Assembly (NCBI GenBank): GCA_022747635.1
Contig: JAKTNV010000007.1
Coordinates: 11,559,997-11,623,996, forward strand
Direction: 5' to 3'
Length of the DNA stretch: 64,000 bases
Source: Hetaerina americana
Lineage: Eukaryota > Arthropoda > Insecta > Odonata > Calopterygidae
A model generated the notes under the pieces. That model was not told the origin of the DNA. It did not search any database and saw only the letters and a list, made by a program, of their open reading frames with translations. Both the position numbers and the translations under genes were made by a program. Of this stretch, positions 24,701-34,771 are shown in pieces. Within the stretch, counting starts at the first letter, position 1. The number at the start of each line of letters is the position of its first letter.

Positions 24701-26905
24701 CTATGCTTCCGTTTCCATTGTTGCGCTCCTGGCGCGCTCTTCTCTTCGTAGCTCCTTCATGATGGCGGTAATGAAGTCGCAAATCACGCTCCAGGTTGAT
24801 TCCGACGAAATCATATGTTCCACCAAGGTCTCTGGCGTGAGTTGAGTGTTTAACTTTAATACAAGGGTATCTCGCGATGCACTGAACCGTGGGCACTCAA
24901 AAATCACGTGTTCAGCATTCTCCTCGACTCCTTGGCACGTTGGGCAATACGGCGAATCCTCATGCTTGTATTTGTGCAGATACGCACGATAACACCCATG
25001 TCCCGATAGCACCTGCGTGAGGTAGTAATTGAGCTCCCCGTGGGACCGATTTACCCATTTCGCCACGTTAGGGATAAGCCGGTGCGTCCATCTTCCCTTC
25101 ATTGATGTGTCCCACAATCTCTGCCATTCATTAAAACTCTCTTCTCTTATTTCTTTTCTGGTCTCACTCGGATTCTCCTGTCGATACCATTTCTTCCTTT
25201 CCTTTGCCAGGAGCTTCACTGGTAACATACTCGAAATCACGTTTATGGCGTCCTCGGAAACTGTCCGAAAAGCGCTTGCCACCCGCAAAGCACTAATCCG
25301 GTATGGCGCTGCTACCTTCCTTCGATACCCCTTACTCAGCAGTGCATCAGCCCATATGGGTATCCCATAGGTTAGCACTGAGGTTATAACCGATGCCAGC
25401 AGTTGTCTTCTTTTCTGCTTGGGGCCACCAACATTGGGCATAAGCCGTTGCAGTGTGGAAGCCACTAAAGAAGCTTTGCCACTGACTTGCCCCACCTGCT
25501 CCTTGAAATTTAGCCTGGTGTCTAGGGTCACCCCAAGATACCGAATGAACGGCCGCGATTTGATCTCGGTATTGCCGGCGTAAAGAGTCACTTTCTCGCA
25601 CCGCCTTCTGCTTGAAACGAGAAGCGCTTCAGTTTTATGTTCTGCCAATTGCAATCCGACAGAAAACATCCATTTCTTGATCGCAAAGAAAGCCTCCCCG
25701 AATATAGCGGTGACTTGTTCCACAAGTTTAGCGGTAATTACTACCGCCAAGTCATCAGCGAATGCCACGAGGCGCACCTCGCGCGGTAGTCTCAGCAGCA
25801 GTACCGAATTGTAGAGGATGTTCCACAGGAGTGGCCCCAGTACTGAGCCCTGGGGAACCCCTCCAGTCACTCTATACGTCTTCGGTCCGTCTTCTGTGTT
25901 GTACACTAGAAACCTGTTATGTAGGTAACTCGCCACCATCCTCCGAAGACACCATGGGACATTAAACCCCTTTAGAGCCTCCATGACACACTTCCAACTC
26001 ACTGAATTAAAGGCATTTTTGATATCTAGTGTGGCAATCAAGCAGTACTGCTTGGAGCCTCTTGTATACCTTTTTCCTGATATTGCGTCTTTTGCAGTAC
26101 TGACCACCTCGCTTATGGCATCCAACGTAGAGCGGGATTTTCTAAAACCATACTGGGTTTCCGCCAGCAAGGGATCCACGACATCCTCGATCCTGTTATA
26201 AATGATCCTTTCGAAGACTTTTCCAACCGTGTCCAACATACAGAGCGGACGATACGATGATGGTTCGTCCGGAGGCTTTTTTCCTTTAGGCAGTAGAACT
26301 AGTCTCTGCCATTTCCATTTATCCGGGAATTTTCCTTCCTCGAGACATGTATTATACATATCAAGGAACATCGCAGGTGCAGCCTTGATGGCTATCTTCA
26401 GGGCCACGTTTGGGATTCCGTCAATGCCAGGAGCTTTGTTGTTTTTCACCCTTGCTGTTGCAGTGAGCATCTCCTCTTCCGTGATGGCTGGAATTTCCCC
26501 GTCTGCCTTCTCCTCGAAATCATAACTCTCCTCTTTCTGTTCAGGGAACAGAGTTGATACAATTCTCCTGAGTAGCACTGGACAGGTAGGCGATTGCATG
26601 GGCTGGCTCTTCAGTCGACTCATGACAACCTTATATGGCCTGCCCCACGGGTCGCTGTCAACCTCACTGATAAGCTCTTTCCAGCTCTCGGTTTTGGCTT
26701 CCTTGATGGCCTTTTTGAGTTCTCTTCTAGCGTCCTTGAACTTTTCCTCCATTGTGGCAAACGTGGGCTTCCCTCGGGCCCGTTGAGCTAGTCTACGGGC
26801 CTGGTGACACTTACTTCGAAGACTTGCAATCCCTTCGCTCCACCAGTGTACCGAAGGTCGACTGTCATTATAGTTCTTCCGCGGCATAGTTACATCACAT
26901 GCCAC
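24701..26905 (-). CDS. R1-clade reverse transcriptase (5'-truncated ORF2)
   Basis: 734 codons without a stop. Order: N-terminal linker with VHWWSEGIASLR (typical R1-clade sequence between endonuclease and RT); reverse transcriptase from about residue 150 to 460 with APGIDGIPN, YRPLCMLDTVGKVFE, QYGFRKSRST, LDIKNAFNSVSW, GGVPQGSVLGPLLWN and the intact catalytic FADD at residues 382-385; then a thumb region and, at about residues 653-670, a CCHC knuckle CPTCQGVEENAEHVIFEC (C-X2-C-X8-H-X4-C), standard in this clade. The protein copies the LINE RNA at the nicked target. The first codon is GTG at the truncation point and is not a natural start: the native protein would begin upstream with an AP-like endonuclease. 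Alone it probably cannot transpose. Confidence 0.92.
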   Translation of the reverse strand: MACDVTMPRKNYNDSRPSVHWWSEGIASLRSKCHQARRLAQRARGKPTFATMEEKFKDARRELKKAIKEAKTESWKELISEVDSDPWGRPYKVVMSRLKSQPMQSPTCPVLLRRIVSTLFPEQKEESYDFEEKADGEIPAITEEEMLTATARVKNNKAPGIDGIPNVALKIAIKAAPAMFLDMYNTCLEEGKFPDKWKWQRLVLLPKGKKPPDEPSSYRPLCMLDTVGKVFERIIYNRIEDVVDPLLAETQYGFRKSRSTLDAISEVVSTAKDAISGKRYTRGSKQYCLIATLDIKNAFNSVSWKCVMEALKGFNVPWCLRRMVASYLHNRFLVYNTEDGPKTYRVTGGVPQGSVLGPLLWNILYNSVLLLRLPREVRLVAFADDLAVVITAKLVEQVTAIFGEAFFAIKKWMFSVGLQLAEHKTEALLVSSRRRCEKVTLYAGNTEIKSRPFIRYLGVTLDTRLNFKEQVGQVSGKASLVASTLQRLMPNVGGPKQKRRQLLASVITSVLTYGIPIWADALLSKGYRRKVAAPYRISALRVASAFRTVSEDAINVISSMLPVKLLAKERKKWYRQENPSETRKEIREESFNEWQRLWDTSMKGRWTHRLIPNVAKWVNRSHGELNYYLTQVLSGHGCYRAYLHKYKHEDSPYCPTCQGVEENAEHVIFECPRFSASRDTLVLKLNTQLTPETLVEHMISSESTWSVICDFITAIMKELRREERARSATMETEA

Positions 26906-26920
26906 ATGAATATAGGTATG
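26906..26920. repeat. Target-site duplication, right copy
   Basis: ATGAATATAGGTATG, identical to 24476-24490. It marks the 5' junction of the R1-clade LINE. Confidence 0.93.
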
Positions 26921-26975
26921 TATGTGTGTGTATGTGTGTGTATGTGTATGTGTGTGTCTATATATATGTATATAC
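26921..26975. repeat. (ACAY)n-type microsatellite, right flank of the R1 insertion
   Basis: TATG/TGTG repeats on the plus strand, continuing the tract interrupted by the LINE, then a short TA part. Confidence 0.9.
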
Positions 26976-27675
26976 TTTTTTCTTTTCGATGTGCAAATCT
27001 GTGTTAATGAATTGATGTCTTTCTATATGTATTTATGTGTACATATTAATGTAACTGTAAGTTTGATGGCTAATATGATATGTATACGACGATGGGTTAA
27101 ATGGAAGAAGGGACCATTTGGTCTCAATATCGCCCAAATAAAGACCACTATCTATCTATCTATTTACTTTACATTGAAGGAAAAATGCTATTTTCAAATT
27201 CAACTTCTAATAAATGTTGAGGATTTAAGAGAAATTTTCTTTTCTGGTCTCCCCTGGCTTGATTCTAGGTTTCTCAGTTATTGAATTTTCAAATGGCATC
27301 ACTGTTCAATTAACTTTTTCTAAGTATTCCGTAACAGTTAAAAAGAGGAAATGGTTAGCTTAACAACATGGAGAAAATGCAGTACTTTTTATTCCTTCGC
27401 TTTCAATCTAGACGTTTAAATTGAGAAACAATAAATCTCAGAAAGGGTTAGAAGTAGGTTACCAAGGTTTCGCTCTCCCAAACAAATGCGATATTAACGC
27501 TAAATTGTGCGGCAGAATTTTTCAGAAATTAATTACATGTCATTACCAGATGCTGATATATTTCGCAATACATGTTCACCATCATTATGAGGTTTTAACT
27601 ATAGAGCATATGTTCACAAAGAATATCGCTGAATTTGACAGCTCCTGCTTTATAAATATTAAGCCAATTACGCAA
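26976..27675. other. No gene recognised
   Basis: AT-rich. A short (ATCT)n run lies at about 27148-27168. Frames up to 120 codons come from the flanking microsatellite and are not convincing. Confidence 0.5.
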
Positions 27676-27715
27676 TCCCATTATATATATAAATATATAT
27701 TATATATATAAATAA

Positions 27716-27760
<45 letters not shown>

Positions 27761-27814
27761 GTATATATATATATTATATATGTATATAAATATATATATA
27801 TATATACACAATAT

Positions 27815-27857
<43 letters not shown>
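27676..27857. repeat. (TA)n microsatellite, compound
   Basis: TA repeats interrupted by TATATAAATA units, an ATTATATATG unit and a short CACA stretch. It codes for nothing, although YIYIY-type frames cross it. Confidence 0.93.
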
Positions 27858-29545
27858 GTTTAATTAAATGCAGGTTCTTTCGTTTATAAAACGGATATTT
27901 CAACGCTAAGGTCATTTAGAAAACCATAGGTGAAAGCGTGTAATTATTTCTTCAATAAAGGGGCATTCAAAAATGTGTATGTTCAAGTAAATGCCATTTA
28001 AAAGAATATATAAATTTATATAAATGGTGTGTATCCTGTAAAGATTTACTTAAATTTGGCATTTGTCACAAAATGTTGAAAGTACGTTTTAAAATCTGTT
28101 GCAATAACGCTAATGATCTATCTATCCTCTAGATATTTAAAAAATCAAATATTAAACTCGTTTACGCAATAAATATTTGACAACGAGTACTTTACCGTTC
28201 GATCTTCGCCAAGATATGAGTTATTGGGCTTATTGGCCTTGCTAAGCTTGCGAAAAAAAGTAACGGCATTGACAGTATATCTTTCGTGGTAAAGAATTCT
28301 TTCTAAAGAGTGAATGCGTGTGATGGACCGTGCTTTCAAACTTAACTTCCGCGACAACAATTTGGGAATTTAAAGTTAAGCAATGCCAGCAAGAGATATG
28401 GGGGTGAAAATGATATTACCTCTGCTAACCGGTGTAAATAGTTTTTTAGTCATGAAACAATGTCGTCGTCAATTTTGCAGATTAAAATCCTACAATTTGC
28501 ACAAGCTTTATTTTTGCCAGTTCTATGATTTTAATCTTGGTGATATTTGAGGGTTAATCACGATTTCGATAGCACAATCCCTTTGAATGAAGTCTGGAGG
28601 ATTAAATTTAAATTTTCGCTGCAAAAAAATTATAAAGAAATCTGTCTGTCGTTACTTTTCTAAAACCACGTGAATTTAAACATAGGCATTCCATAGTTAG
28701 CAAGAAAATGCCCGCCCTCTACACTCAGACACTATCTAGATGTACCCAAACTCACTTTTTATGGCTCCCGTATTTCACGCGCCGAAGTTCCTTCCAGCCC
28801 AGAAAAGCTAGCCATTCATATTTTTCCTCCTTGTGCCCAGCACACACTCTCTGGTAAACTTCCGCCCCGCGACTCGAAATTCTACACCTATTCGCACATT
28901 TAGGTACGCGCACGACATCCGAGGCTGTTGTTGTTTTTCCCAGAGTGTTTTGAATGTCTAGTAAAATTAGTCAGCAGAGGAAAACGACTATTTAAATGTT
29001 TGCAGAAAAAGTAACAATTAAAATAAATTATACGTCTTAAAGTGAGCGTTTCTATTAATCATCTGATACCCTTGGTCCTCCCTAAAGAAAGTACCGTAGC
29101 CTCTCTAGATTATTTTACTGTGAAAATTTATAAAAAACAATCGTAAGGTATTTCTAAAGGACATGAAATACATATTGTAGTAGATAGGTCTTAACGTTTT
29201 CGTTGCATATTCTCCAGATTTTGGTTATTATTTATTTAGGAAGAGTTTGTCACCAAATTGGTTTCCAACCACACACATCGAATTTTATCACCCGACTTAA
29301 ATGTAAAATAACTCTCCCAGCTAATTAGAAAGGTACCCGGGTACACCGTGTAGGTAACGTCATGACATCACGCTCTTTCCTTTGCTAGTAATTTTCAGAA
29401 TATATAGCAAATTGTCCCTAAACCTTTTTCTTGTTTCTTAATTGACGTTTTGTGCCATACACACGTTTTTTTCAAATTTAACCTAACTACAGTGAGTTGC
29501 AACTCTCCCTTACCTTTTAATTACATATTTCTACATCTTTTCAAA
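27858..29545. other. No gene recognised
   Basis: AT-rich DNA. No transposon or RNA signature was found. Confidence 0.5.
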
Positions 29546-29653
29546 GAAACCTAATCACATTCTAAAGAAACTGCGGGAGATGCCGCGACAGTGACTTTTA
29601 ACGGAGTCATCCGCTAATGTGCATTTCAATGCAACAATTTCAGAGTGTAAAAA

Positions 29654-29706
29654 TCATTCGCCTTGACTGGGATTCGAACCCAGATCACTCAATATGCGGT
29701 CGAGTG
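29654..29706 (-). repeat. tRNA-like SINE head, minus copy (5' part missing)
   Basis: The minus strand reads CACTCGACCGCATATTGAG, then GGGTTCGAATCCCAGTCAAG, with an intact box B (GGTTCGAATCC). The box A portion is replaced by the 29707-29751 spacer. It continues into the SINE body toward lower coordinates. Confidence 0.6.
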
Positions 29707-29751
29707 CTTTCTTGTTCCTTTAAAAGCCCCAAAATTTCAGAGTTTAAGAGG

Positions 29752-29822
29752 ACGCCTCGGTTAAGTGGCTAAATCACTCGACCGTATATTGAGGGATCTG
29801 GGTTCGATTCCCAGTCAAGGCG
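29752..29822 (+). repeat. tRNA-like SINE head, plus copy
   Basis: Folds like a tRNA: acceptor CGCCTCG with CAAGGCG (one mismatch), anticodon arm CTCGA/TTGAG with loop CCGTATA (GTA, Tyr-like, but C instead of U33), and a perfect T arm CTGGG-TTCGATT-CCCAG containing box B (GGTTCGATTCC). The inverted partner copy, its fusion to a SINE body and the missing U33 argue against a working tRNA gene. It probably served as the polymerase III promoter of the SINE. Confidence 0.6.
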
Positions 29823-29866
29823 AATGATTTTTACACTCTGAAATTGTTGCATTGAAACCTAATCAC

Positions 29867-30308
29867 TTTAAGCCTGGATCTTACATCCAAGGACAGACTG
29901 AGATCATAAGTTTTCTATTTCCGCAGCTAGACCTGTCACTTAAACAGTTCCAAAACACGGTTCTCCTTATCCCGAAATCTCGACCGTCATCCGTATTTCT
30001 CCGTCGGGTTTTCCATTTCTCAACTTTCAAGATGAATTTCAAGATTCTCTCCCCCAAGGCCAACATAGGCCTCCTGCTCCTTTGATTATGCACAAAAACC
30101 TCCTACAGAAGAGGCTATCCGTCCCACCATCTCACCCCTACGTTCTATTCGTGCTGTACTCCTTACAGCCAACCCTACATTTAAAAGTAGTCCATGACGC
30201 CAAAAACTGGCCTAATAGTTCAATTTACAAAGTCCTGCGTTCCCCCTAACGACAATTTTTGAAAATTCGGGTACAATAATATGCTTATCCTATTAGTTAA
30301 ATTCTCAG
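29867..30308. other. No gene recognised
   Basis: Frames of 77 and 70 codons overlap on opposite strands without a known motif. It lies between two members of the same SINE family. Confidence 0.4.
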
Positions 30309-30445
30309 CAACTGCGGGAGATGCCGCAACAGTAACTTTTAAAGGAGTCATCCGCTAATATGCATTTAAATGTAACAATTTCAGAGTGTAAAAATCATTT
30401 CGCCCAGTCAAGGCGAATAATTTTTACACTCTGAAATGGTTGCAC
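30309..30445. repeat. Collapsed SINE palindrome, copy 2
   Basis: Starts with the same body as the dimer at 29.6 kb (ACTGCGGGAGATGCCGCAAC). It then forms an almost closed palindrome: arms 30372-30404 and 30412-30444 (TTTCAGAGTGTAAAAATCAT against its complement) with only CAGTCAA between them. Compared with the 29.6 kb copy, the tRNA-like centre has been deleted. Confidence 0.75.
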
Positions 30446-30477
30446 CGATTAGTTAAGCTATACTTTAGGATTTAGGG

Positions 30478-31008
30478 TGGGGGCTTAACGTGAAATACAT
30501 TTTTAAGAAAGCTTTCAAAATTCGGCATTGGGTGATGAGAAACCTGAAAAGGAGCAGTAGAGGAACTAAGGAAAAGGTGTATAAGGCCCTGGTAAGACTA
30601 GTTTTAGAGTACTCATTACTTGTATGGGACCCGCACGAAGAAGGACATATTACAAAACTGGAGAAGATCCGAAGAAAGGCTGCCAGATATGTACTGGGGA
30701 AGCATAGAGGGATGGAGAGTGTGACTGATATGTTAAAAACGCTGGGCTGGGAACCTTTACAAAGTAGAAGACAAATAAGCAGACTTTGTGGAATGTTTCG
30801 CATTCTGAAGGGAGAGAAAGCTTGGGCAGAACTAAGGAAAGAGGTGGGAAATCCAAATTTTATAATGAGGAATGATCACAAACTAGATGTATATGCCGGG
30901 CAAAAAGAACGAATAAAAAAAACTTCTTTTCTTTATAAAACAATTATTGATTGGAACACCTTACCTGCAAAACTATTCGAGCCCTTTCCTAAGAGAGTGA
31001 ATACTTAA
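30478..31008 (+). pseudogene. CR1-clade LINE, C-terminal fragment
   Basis: A 172-codon frame starting at 30490 that matches the CR1 C-terminus: KVYKALVRLVLEYSLLVWDP, EKIRRKAARYVLGKHRG, LGWEPLQSRRQISRL and, near the end, TIIDWNTLPAKLFEPFP. The catalytic reverse transcriptase core is missing through 5' truncation. The frame is unbroken, so this copy is younger than the one at 1.9 kb and belongs to a different subfamily. A probable 3' UTR follows to about 31325, ending in ATGATGAATAAAAATATCA. Confidence 0.85.
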
Positions 31009-31394
31009 GTGAAGATGTAAGGAATATGTGTAATTATTTGATTGATGTGTGGCATAAAAATTATATGTAACAGCTTAATTTTTTTTTCCTTTCTGGTTGA
31101 TTGATGTTTGTGAGTTTTCTTTTTTTGTGTTAGAGATTAGTGTTTGGAAGTTTCCTACAGGTATATTTCTTCTGACTGATTTTATTTATTATCTTTTGTG
31201 GCATTGATTGGATTTGAGATGTCATGTTATGTTTCCAAGGGAATTTAGATTGTAATACTTGGGACTTGTGTGCCACCGTACATCGTCTATCTACTCATGT
31301 GATTTTTAATGATGAATAAAAATATCATTTGAGCTGTAATGCATTTTTTTCATAGAAAGAACAAACCCGCTTGAGTGATCAAGGAAAAATATAA

Positions 31395-31830
31395 GGTGCA
31401 CCCGTTCATTGCAGTGCTAGGCAAGGCGATAAGACAGAGACGTCCATTATTATTAACTTTTATTTTCGATAAATATGTAAATGAAATAGTAAGAGAAGAA
31501 TGGAGAGGACTGGAGTTGAAGTAGCTGAGAAGCTCTCTCCAAATTAGTTACGCGGATAATCGAGCGTTATTTAGCCTGTCATCAAACGTTTTGCAATTAT
31601 TATTTAGAGCATTGCAGAAGAGTGTGAGAGATATGGCATGGTATTCAATCATGGGAAAACGAAGAAAATGATATTTCCAAGAAACAATGTTTAGTGTTTA
31701 TCTTTCCAAGAAAAGGAAATATAGTGTTTATCTTTCCAAGAAAAGGAAAGATAAACATTAAAATGTCGGTGCATTTCCTAGAACAGGATGAGAAGTTCGC
31801 AGTTTGAGGAAGTGTTTTATAAAATACGGT
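31395..31830 (+). pseudogene. RTE-like reverse transcriptase fragment
   Basis: Reading across frameshifts gives FDKYVNEIVREEW, then QISYADNRALFSLSSN (the YADD box with the second D changed to N), then EECERYGMVFNHGKTKKMIF, and KINIKMSVHFLEQ after it. This order matches the end of an RTE-like palm and thumb (compare YGMRININKTKVMRFSRKK in copy C). One TAG stop and at least two frameshifts are present. A direct repeat of about 29 bp near 31690-31747 (TAGTGTTTATCTTTCCAAG, twice) adds to the damage. Inactive. Confidence 0.7.
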
Positions 31831-34396
31831 AAAAATAGTAGGTACATTTAATTTTGGAGTGTGGTTTTTTGGCGAGGTACGGAAATGAAAATAATAAGCA
31901 TTTTGGATTTAACAAAGGGAGCTAACACTGTTCAGAGTTATTTAAATATGTAATATGGACTTTTAAGACTATTTTCTGTAATTTTAGTTAGGGGATAGGA
32001 GTATATAACCTATAGTAGCATATTGTACCAGGGTACATCAAAAACCTATACAAACCCGGTTGACTAGTGCCAATAATAATTCTATTAACTCAAGAATTTA
32101 CTACCAGATTCCCGATGGTGACCCACAATCCAGAGGAGTAAATTTTAATGCATAGAGTGAGTATTGCTGCAGTACGTCTAATAGGCCTCTCTCCGAAATG
32201 GGCCCTTGTCGAGATAGGGGAGGGAGTGTGGCGAAATTACCCTCAGCGTGATGGCCGTGCCGAGGTGTTCCATTCCCTCCTCCCCGCCCCCACTCTCCAT
32301 GGCGTGAGTTTCGAACTTATGCCGTGTTGAAAGGAATTTTATTTAAATGTCGCATCGTAAAACTTTAAAAACTAATGTATAATTATATTATATATGATAC
32401 TCATTAGATCATTTTCTTTCATTACAGTATCTTTATACTTTCATAGTAATACTTTCACAAAATAATTGTTTTGAGAAAAAATCTCAAAAATGCAACTCGG
32501 AAGATTTGAAAGACATGTTGTAATTAATTCGTTTAATTCGAATCGACTTTGCAGACTGAATTGGTCCATTATTTTTTTCTATGAAAATTTAATTCACATA
32601 AGCACCCGTGTCACGTAACAAAACGTATAATGCACTTAAAAATCTCCTCTACGCCGCCTCATCTCTCTATGGCTTATGACACCAACTTCGGCATCAGGTA
32701 CCACCGTTTCGAGACACTGAATGGGAGGGAAGGTAATATTTTGGAACTCAGATTGGCGTATTGCTGTTACTAAAGTAGTGGTAATGGTAATTCTCTTGTC
32801 AGATACATTCATGTATATGTGAGCCTAATTAAATGTTCGACTAAGCAAATTGAGGATCCCTGAGGTAACATTTTTTACCCCCATCCCAAATTACGCCCCA
32901 CGTGAATAAATTGTAGAGAGGGTGAAATAAAAATATTTCAGAAATCCATTATTTTGAGGGAAGATAAGTTAACAGAATAACCTTAAACACTACACTAGGG
33001 GGGATTGGAAATATTTCTGTTTTTCCATTTCATTTAACCCTAGTTTATATATTTTTTGTTCCTAGCAGCTCGTCTCCTACGTGTAGAGAAGAATGTCACT
33101 CAAAGATGCTGCTGTGTATTCACTTGTACTAAACATTATTTGAATTGGTTTTCATAATTATACTAAAAATTAAAATAAACTAGTAACTAACAATTAAAAA
33201 AACTTTTTTTGTGCTCCCCGCCCCCTTTCGCCCCCAGCCACACATCTTGTGTGGTTTACAGGGTACCACGTAGGGATCCCCAGATGCAGGGGATCACCGG
33301 AAGCCTTATTCAACTGATGAGATCTATTTAATTAGTTCCATGACTAATCTACTCTCTCGCCAAAGGATAGGGTTTGAATCTCGGATGAGGCTGATTTTCC
33401 GACGATATTTCGATTTCATCTTTGAATGTCGGATCAATGAAACTTTAGGCGTGGTAATCCACTCGTCGCATGGCGACGTATTGGATTATTGACCTAGTAT
33501 ACACCTTTCATTTAGAGACAGAAGCCTAAATGCTATTTCTCTCTCCGTCCTTCCTTCACTCCGTGAAATCAGACCGAACCCCAAATAGCCCACTTGAATA
33601 GTGCAAGTGGCCCCCGGCGTCGGAAACTCCCGGCTAATAGCCACTATCCGCCTTTGGGCATTCAGTTATCAATAGTTCCGAATCTGAGCCCTAAATTGTT
33701 TGAGAAACTCCCGCGATGGATTCCCTCGCGCCGGTCACACCCCGAGGTCCGGATAGGGAATCGGTTGAGCGGCGATGAATGCTTAACCGCAATGGATCTC
33801 ATGTTGACTGTTAATCAATTTCAGATAAAATATATTCCTAGAGATGCTCTGCTTTGATGGAGTCCTTTGCCCTCTAATTTGACGCGCAATTCCCTTTCGA
33901 CGCAATTTCACCGCCCCAGCACTTCAATGCAAAGCTCTAATTCATCTGAGTGATGTACCCATTCGTTCATGCTTAGAGCAACTACTCTCTCTCTATCTCA
34001 AATCTTATTGATTGGTGGCGTCCCATCGCCAAAATTAAACGCCGCACTAACAAATGCTTATGTATTATACGCAAGATTTGACATAACGGATTCCACTAAA
34101 GAGAACCTTTGCGTTTAAAATACCGTCACTTATATTTTCCTATTCATTGCGTGTGAACATTTATTTTCCGAATATGCCCAGAATGTTAAGGCCGACTCAT
34201 AATGATTTTACGTTTTCTGATGGATGAACGCGCAGTCGGAAAGTGGAAACTCCTCAAAGAGAACAAGGCATGATTAGACTTTGTCTATTTATTCATGAAA
34301 TTATTATTTAAAACCTTACCTTTCTGTTTTTTTCTCCAAAATTGAATGGAAAACATAATACGATTTTAAGAGCTTTGTCATTTTTAATTATATATA
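31831..34396. other. No gene recognised
   Basis: AT-rich. A box-B-like word (GGGTTTGAATCTCGG) near 33370 could mark an old SINE, but no box A or family match supports it. The 87-codon frame at 33594 is unrecognised. Confidence 0.4.
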
Positions 34397-34708
34397 TACA
34401 TGTATGTTGGTCGTGGTAGTCCAGTGGGTAGAGCGTCTGACTGCTGACCGGAGGGTCCCGGGTTCGATTCCCGGGCAAGGCACTCTGGGCACATGCAGCT
34501 CCACCCAAGCTGAAGTGATTTTTCGGGTACCAGGTGTTCCTGGGAAACCATAACCGGCACATGGAAAGGAACTGGGCCCCCTACCTAGATGTGTGAATTT
34601 TCACACGCCATGTAGGGCTTAGTACTGGGTGAACTCTACCATCACCTACGAAAACCGACCTTCGGGTTGATTACTGTGTTTATGGGTTATGGTTATCTAC
34701 ATGTATGT
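34397..34708 (+). mobile_element. tRNA-derived SINE with target-site duplication
   Basis: The 290-bp element (34408-34697) lies between two copies of TACATGTATGT (34397-34407 and 34698-34708). Box A is TGGTAGTCCAGTGGG (34414-34428), box B is GGTTCGATTCC (34461-34471), and the T arm CCCGGG-TTCGATT-CCCGGG type is perfect. A body of about 200 bases follows (GGGTACCAGGTGTTCCTGGG, AAACCATAACCGGCACATGG), ending in TGTTTATGGGTTATGGTTAT, a TTATGG-like tail. Relatives are at 49604-49811 (minus) and 49984-50175 (plus). The 84-codon minus frame across it is an artefact. Confidence 0.88.
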
Positions 34709-34769
34709 GTGTATATATATATATATAAATATATATATACTTTATATATATACTTTATATATATATATA
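34709..34769. repeat. (TA)n microsatellite
   Basis: TA repeats broken by CTTTATATATA units, between the SINE and a mariner derivative. Confidence 0.9.
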
Positions 34770-34771
34770 CA

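Larger units (their letters stand above)
24491..26905 (-). mobile_element. R1-clade LINE insertion (Waldo-like target)
   Basis: A 2415-bp insertion with defined ends: a 15-bp target duplication on both sides, a 20-base poly(T) at 24491-24510 (the poly(A) tail on the sense strand), a 3' UTR at 24511-24700, and an open frame running to the 5' edge. The endonuclease domain and ORF1 are missing, so it is 5'-truncated, which is common for LINEs. The target is an ACAY microsatellite. From established knowledge, the Waldo lineage of the R1 clade inserts into ACAY repeats, so protein clade and target site agree. Confidence 0.93.
29546..29866. mobile_element. Head-to-head SINE dimer inserted as one unit
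   Basis: The direct repeat GAAACCTAATCAC occurs at 29546-29558 and 29854-29866 and encloses 295 bases. Inside are two tRNA-like SINE heads in opposite orientation. Arms 29630-29706 and 29775-29851 are inverted repeats of about 77 bp with few mismatches, and the spacer is 68 bases. The minus-strand unit continues past the arm into its full body (29559-29629, plus view ACTGCGGGAGATGCCG). The plus-strand unit stops at GTTGCATTGA. A single target duplication around both suggests they integrated together. Confidence 0.8.

Noticed and set aside
29752..29822. Functional tRNA-Tyr gene
   Set aside because: The cloverleaf is plausible, but U33 is C, the acceptor stem has a mismatch, an inverted copy lies alongside, and the sequence continues into a SINE body.
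33360..33480. Old SINE with box B-like GGGTTTGAATCTCGG
   Set aside because: No box A, no family member elsewhere in the window and no target duplication.
34408..34490. Functional tRNA gene
   Set aside because: Boxes A and B are good, but the anticodon arm pairs poorly and the unit is the head of a 290-bp SINE with target duplications.
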